Below are positions 61,909 to 64,000 of a stretch of 64,000 bases of DNA, one piece after another. The notes beneath the pieces were generated by a model. That model did no database searches. It was not told the origin of the DNA and was given only the letters and a program-made list of their open reading frames with translations. The position numbers and the translations under genes are program-made. Location: positions 25,576 to 89,575 of the forward strand of contig NZ_JAIVKI010000019.1 of NCBI RefSeq assembly GCF_020524905.1. Reading direction: 5' to 3'. The stretch is from Microbulbifer variabilis. GTDB lineage: Bacteria; Pseudomonadota; Gammaproteobacteria; Pseudomonadales; Cellvibrionaceae. Each line of letters opens with the position of its first letter. Positions within the stretch are counted from its first letter, which is position 1.

Positions 61909-62538
61909 CTATTCTGACGCCAGGCGACCAGCCAGGCCGAGGAAAACCACACCTAAAAAACCGTCGAAGTGCCGATGGAATGTTGATTGATTGCTCAGTG
62001 TCTGCTTCAGTCTGCTAAAAGAGAAAGAAATTACTGTGTTTACAGTGAGTGCAATAGTGCTGAGGAGAAACCCTAGTAGCAGTATTTGCTGTGTGAAGGG
62101 CTGGGCAGAACTAGTAAATTGCGGTAAAAATAGGCTGAAAAATACTAGAGCCTTTGGGTTCATTAAGTTGTTGATCAGCCCTCTGGTGATTAGCTGTGGG
62201 GCGCTGAGAGGCTCAATGGCTACTTGGCGTTGAGGGTTCCCTAAATTGGAACGCCACTGGCGTATTAAGTTAATCCCCAGCCACGCCAAGTACAGTGCTC
62301 CTAGTATCTTCACCGCCAGGGCAATAAAGGGAATAGTCTGCATGATATGCCCGAGACCAAAGGCGACCAGCAACGTTTGCGTTAGCCCCGCCAGAAATAC
62401 ACCCATGCTGAGCAAAAAACCAGCGATAAGACCTCGGGTTGCCGAGTAAGTTGATATTAATAGTAGGTCCGGCCCAGGGGAGATTGCCAGCAGGACAGAT
62501 GCGCCAAGGAACGTTACTAAAATCGGAAATTCGGGCAT
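61909..62538 (-). CDS. LysE-family amino acid exporter
   Basis: RhtB/LysE-type exporters move amino acids or homoserine lactone-like compounds out of the cell. From Met at 62538 (GGAG 9 nt upstream, and the family start MPEFPILVTFLGASVLLAISPGPDLLLI) the protein has 209 residues and six helices. The SPGPD motif (about 20-24), GFLLSMGVFLAG, LYLAWLGINLIRQW and GLINNLMNPKALVFFSLFLPQF are all typical. An in-frame ATG 20 codons upstream is not supported. It stands alone with no LysR partner. Confidence 0.88.
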   Translation of the reverse strand: MPEFPILVTFLGASVLLAISPGPDLLLISTYSATRGLIAGFLLSMGVFLAGLTQTLLVAFGLGHIMQTIPFIALAVKILGALYLAWLGINLIRQWRSNLGNPQRQVAIEPLSAPQLITRGLINNLMNPKALVFFSLFLPQFTSSAQPFTQQILLLGFLLSTIALTVNTVISFSFSRLKQTLSNQSTFHRHFDGFLGVVFLGLAGRLASE

Positions 62539-62819
62539 TAAATTAACTCCAGAGAAATTTTCTGGGGCGCCATTATAGCTGTAATGACCGCAACTCATCC
62601 CTTAGATAGATATCATGTGATTTCACCAAGGCAACCTTTCGGAGCCTATGACTCTTTTCACATAAGTGCTCTAAGTTGGCTAACAGATGAACAGCATCAG
62701 CATCCACAGAGTGATCTCACGCAATATCAATAGATATGTTATTTGTACCAATTTGCTGAGATGATGCTTAAAGAGGGCTCTTCTATGCTTTAGAGAAGTC
62801 CGTTGATGGTGAGTGACAG

Positions 62820-63884
62820 ATGAAGGTTTTGATTGTTGGGGCGGGGACAACGGGCCTAACTGCCGCTTGTGCATTATCGTTGCAAGGCATTGATTGCCAG
62901 ATCATTGAGCGCCGTAGCCAGCCTACCCAGCTCTCTCGTGCCGTTGGTATCTTCCCTTCTACTATTGACCTGCTCAGTAGTATTGGTGTTTCTGCAGATT
63001 TATTTTCTGAAGCGGTACCGATGCGGGGGCTTCAGTATTTGAGAAATGGAAGGCGCTTATTGTTTCTCGACTTTACCTCTAAGGAATACCTGGGGAAGAC
63101 TGGACTTTTTTTCCCGCAAAATAGAACAGAAGCGGTTTTGGCTAGTGTGCTAAGGCAGCGGGGAGTTAATGTGCAGTACGGTTTGCAATTAACCGATATT
63201 ACTAGCCAAAATTCTTCAGCAATAGTGGAATATTCCAATCACCATAGGGAATCGTTTGACTGGGTGATTGGTGCTGATGGCGTCCACTCCCTGGTTCGCC
63301 AGAAAATGGGGATAGGGTATCCTGGACTAGATTTACCAGAGAGGTGGTCGATTGCCGATGTAGAGGTAAACGGGTACATGCCTCCCAACTTGGTCACGGT
63401 TAACTTACAGGAGCCAAGTAACAGTCTGAGTATTATTTTGCCACTTGGGCAAGGGCGTGTCAGGGTGGTTTCTTCCAAAGAAGATGCGCTTTCCGTCCTT
63501 CTACAGCCACTCGATATCAAAAAAATACATAGCCAGGGGAGTTTCCAGATATCGGTCAGACAGGCGGAAACCTATTATAAAAATAGGGTCTTACTTGCTG
63601 GAGATGCGGCCCACTGTCATTCTCCGGTTGGTGGCAAGGGAATGAATCTGGGAATTGCTGATGCTGTGGCCGCAGCCAGGGCTATTTTTCGAGGGGAAAT
63701 TGAGCAATATGCCTGTGAGCGCCACAAAATAGCTAAAGAAGTAATCAAGAAAACTGAATTTGCCCGGAAGATAGTAACTTCGAACAACCTTATGATGAAA
63801 TGTGGGTTATGGGTCCTAGCCAAAACTATTGAGGTTGTGCCCGCAATGCGTCGCGGTTATATCCGTCATTTAATGGAAATTTAA
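62820..63884 (+). CDS. FAD-dependent aromatic hydroxylase-like monooxygenase
   Basis: A class A flavoprotein monooxygenase (PHBH fold), 354 residues, shorter than TfdB/PheA-type enzymes because it lacks the C-terminal thioredoxin-like domain. FAD motifs: VLIVGAGTTGLTAACALSLQGIDCQIIERR (GxGxxG), FDWVIGADGVHSLVRQKMG (DG motif) and NRVLLAGDAAHCHSPVGGKGMNLGIADAVAAA (GD motif). The N-terminal Ser-Arg-Ala (LSRAVGIFPST) is also usual. It probably hydroxylates or epoxidises a lipophilic ring, but no linked biosynthetic or catabolic gene is visible. Confidence 0.88.
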   Translation: MKVLIVGAGTTGLTAACALSLQGIDCQIIERRSQPTQLSRAVGIFPSTIDLLSSIGVSADLFSEAVPMRGLQYLRNGRRLLFLDFTSKEYLGKTGLFFPQNRTEAVLASVLRQRGVNVQYGLQLTDITSQNSSAIVEYSNHHRESFDWVIGADGVHSLVRQKMGIGYPGLDLPERWSIADVEVNGYMPPNLVTVNLQEPSNSLSIILPLGQGRVRVVSSKEDALSVLLQPLDIKKIHSQGSFQISVRQAETYYKNRVLLAGDAAHCHSPVGGKGMNLGIADAVAAARAIFRGEIEQYACERHKIAKEVIKKTEFARKIVTSNNLMMKCGLWVLAKTIEVVPAMRRGYIRHLMEI

Positions 63885-63901
63885 TTAACACATAGGTAAA
63901 C

Positions 63902-64000
63902 CACCGCCTCTGGCGGTGAGACTTGACAGGGCTCTGCCGTTCCGGCGTGCAGAGTAAAAATATGGCCTCCATGAACCGGCAAGTTCTATAAGGAGGCCAT
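63902..64000 (+). mobile_element. Hairpin cluster at the right edge, possible left end of an IS200/IS605-like element (partial)
   Basis: Three inverted repeats occur in 100 nt: CACCGCC/GGCGGTG with a 3-nt loop (63902-63918), CTCTGC/GCAGAG (63932-63954) and a perfect ATGGCCTCC/GGAGGCCAT (63962-64000). The last also frames a nine-codon reading frame (MASMNRQVL) that ends just before AAGGAGG, so the stem would hide a ribosome-binding site. IS200-type elements have such a terminator-like hairpin and an SD-blocking stem before tnpA. The expected gene would lie beyond the window. Confidence 0.35.

Overview
The window looks like chromosomal DNA of a marine, polymer-degrading gammaproteobacterium. 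A Cellvibrionales or Microbulbiferaceae-like host is my inference, from the mix of core genes (rlmJ, class II DAHP synthase, hmgA/maiA, M3 oligopeptidase) with secreted hydrolases (GH12, PI-PLC plus ricin lectin, astacin plus PPC domains, reprolysin-like protease) and a TonB-dependent heme system. No rRNA, tRNA or CRISPR was recognised.

Layout. 0-2.7 kb: a minus-strand set of a bactofilin, a protein with two tandem methyltransferase-like halves, and a MotA/TolQ/ExbB channel protein cut by the window start. 3.5-7.6 kb: single genes (PhyH oxygenase, GNAT, CopD-like protein, secreted PI-PLC, 2TM protein). 7.8-13.1 kb: aromatic amino acid block, with maiA and hmgA divergent from a MarR regulator, an aromatic aminotransferase and a class II DAHP synthase. 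13.4-15.8 kb: decaying accessory DNA holding a frameshifted GH12 lipoprotein, a small membrane gene with two in-frame TGA codons, a small intact membrane ORF, an attC-like site and another broken gene. 15.8-22.8 kb: rlmJ, a structured intergenic element, an EamA transporter, a MITE-like element, an orphan glycosyltransferase, an IS5-group element whose transposase carries an amber codon, and a DUF389 protein.

23.1-32.4 kb: a CoA-thioester beta-oxidation cluster resembling the pimeloyl-CoA (pim) set, with an acid-CoA ligase, bifunctional hydratase/dehydrogenase, EamA transporter and thioesterase on one strand, two paired acyl-CoA dehydrogenases divergent from them, and an IclR regulator. 32.4-34.2 kb: two eroded genes, a 5'-truncated serine hydrolase and a methyltransferase with an ATA start and a frameshift. 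34.7-42.5 kb: M3 oligopeptidase lipoprotein, an FkbH-methyltransferase fusion, and an astacin-type secreted protease. 42.7-50.0 kb: NAD/ADP-ribose block with NADAR protein, NMN adenylyltransferase-Nudix, nicotinamide phosphoribosyltransferase, ADP-ribosylglycohydrolase and the NrtR repressor, with similar candidate operators before nadM, nadV and nrtR.

50.6-57.8 kb: the most interesting region. A TonB-dependent receptor is divergent from a tight operon of an ExbB-like protein, a DUF2149 protein and a 1316-residue CobN-like protein with a signal peptide and a C-terminal membrane anchor. A Fur-box-like site lies between them. The set resembles the Hmu heme-uptake system, in which HmuS is a CobN-like heme dechelatase. 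59.5-64 kb: an exported protein paired with a reprolysin-like protease, a DUF4870 protein, a LysE exporter, an FAD monooxygenase, and hairpins at the right edge resembling the left end of an IS200/IS605 element.
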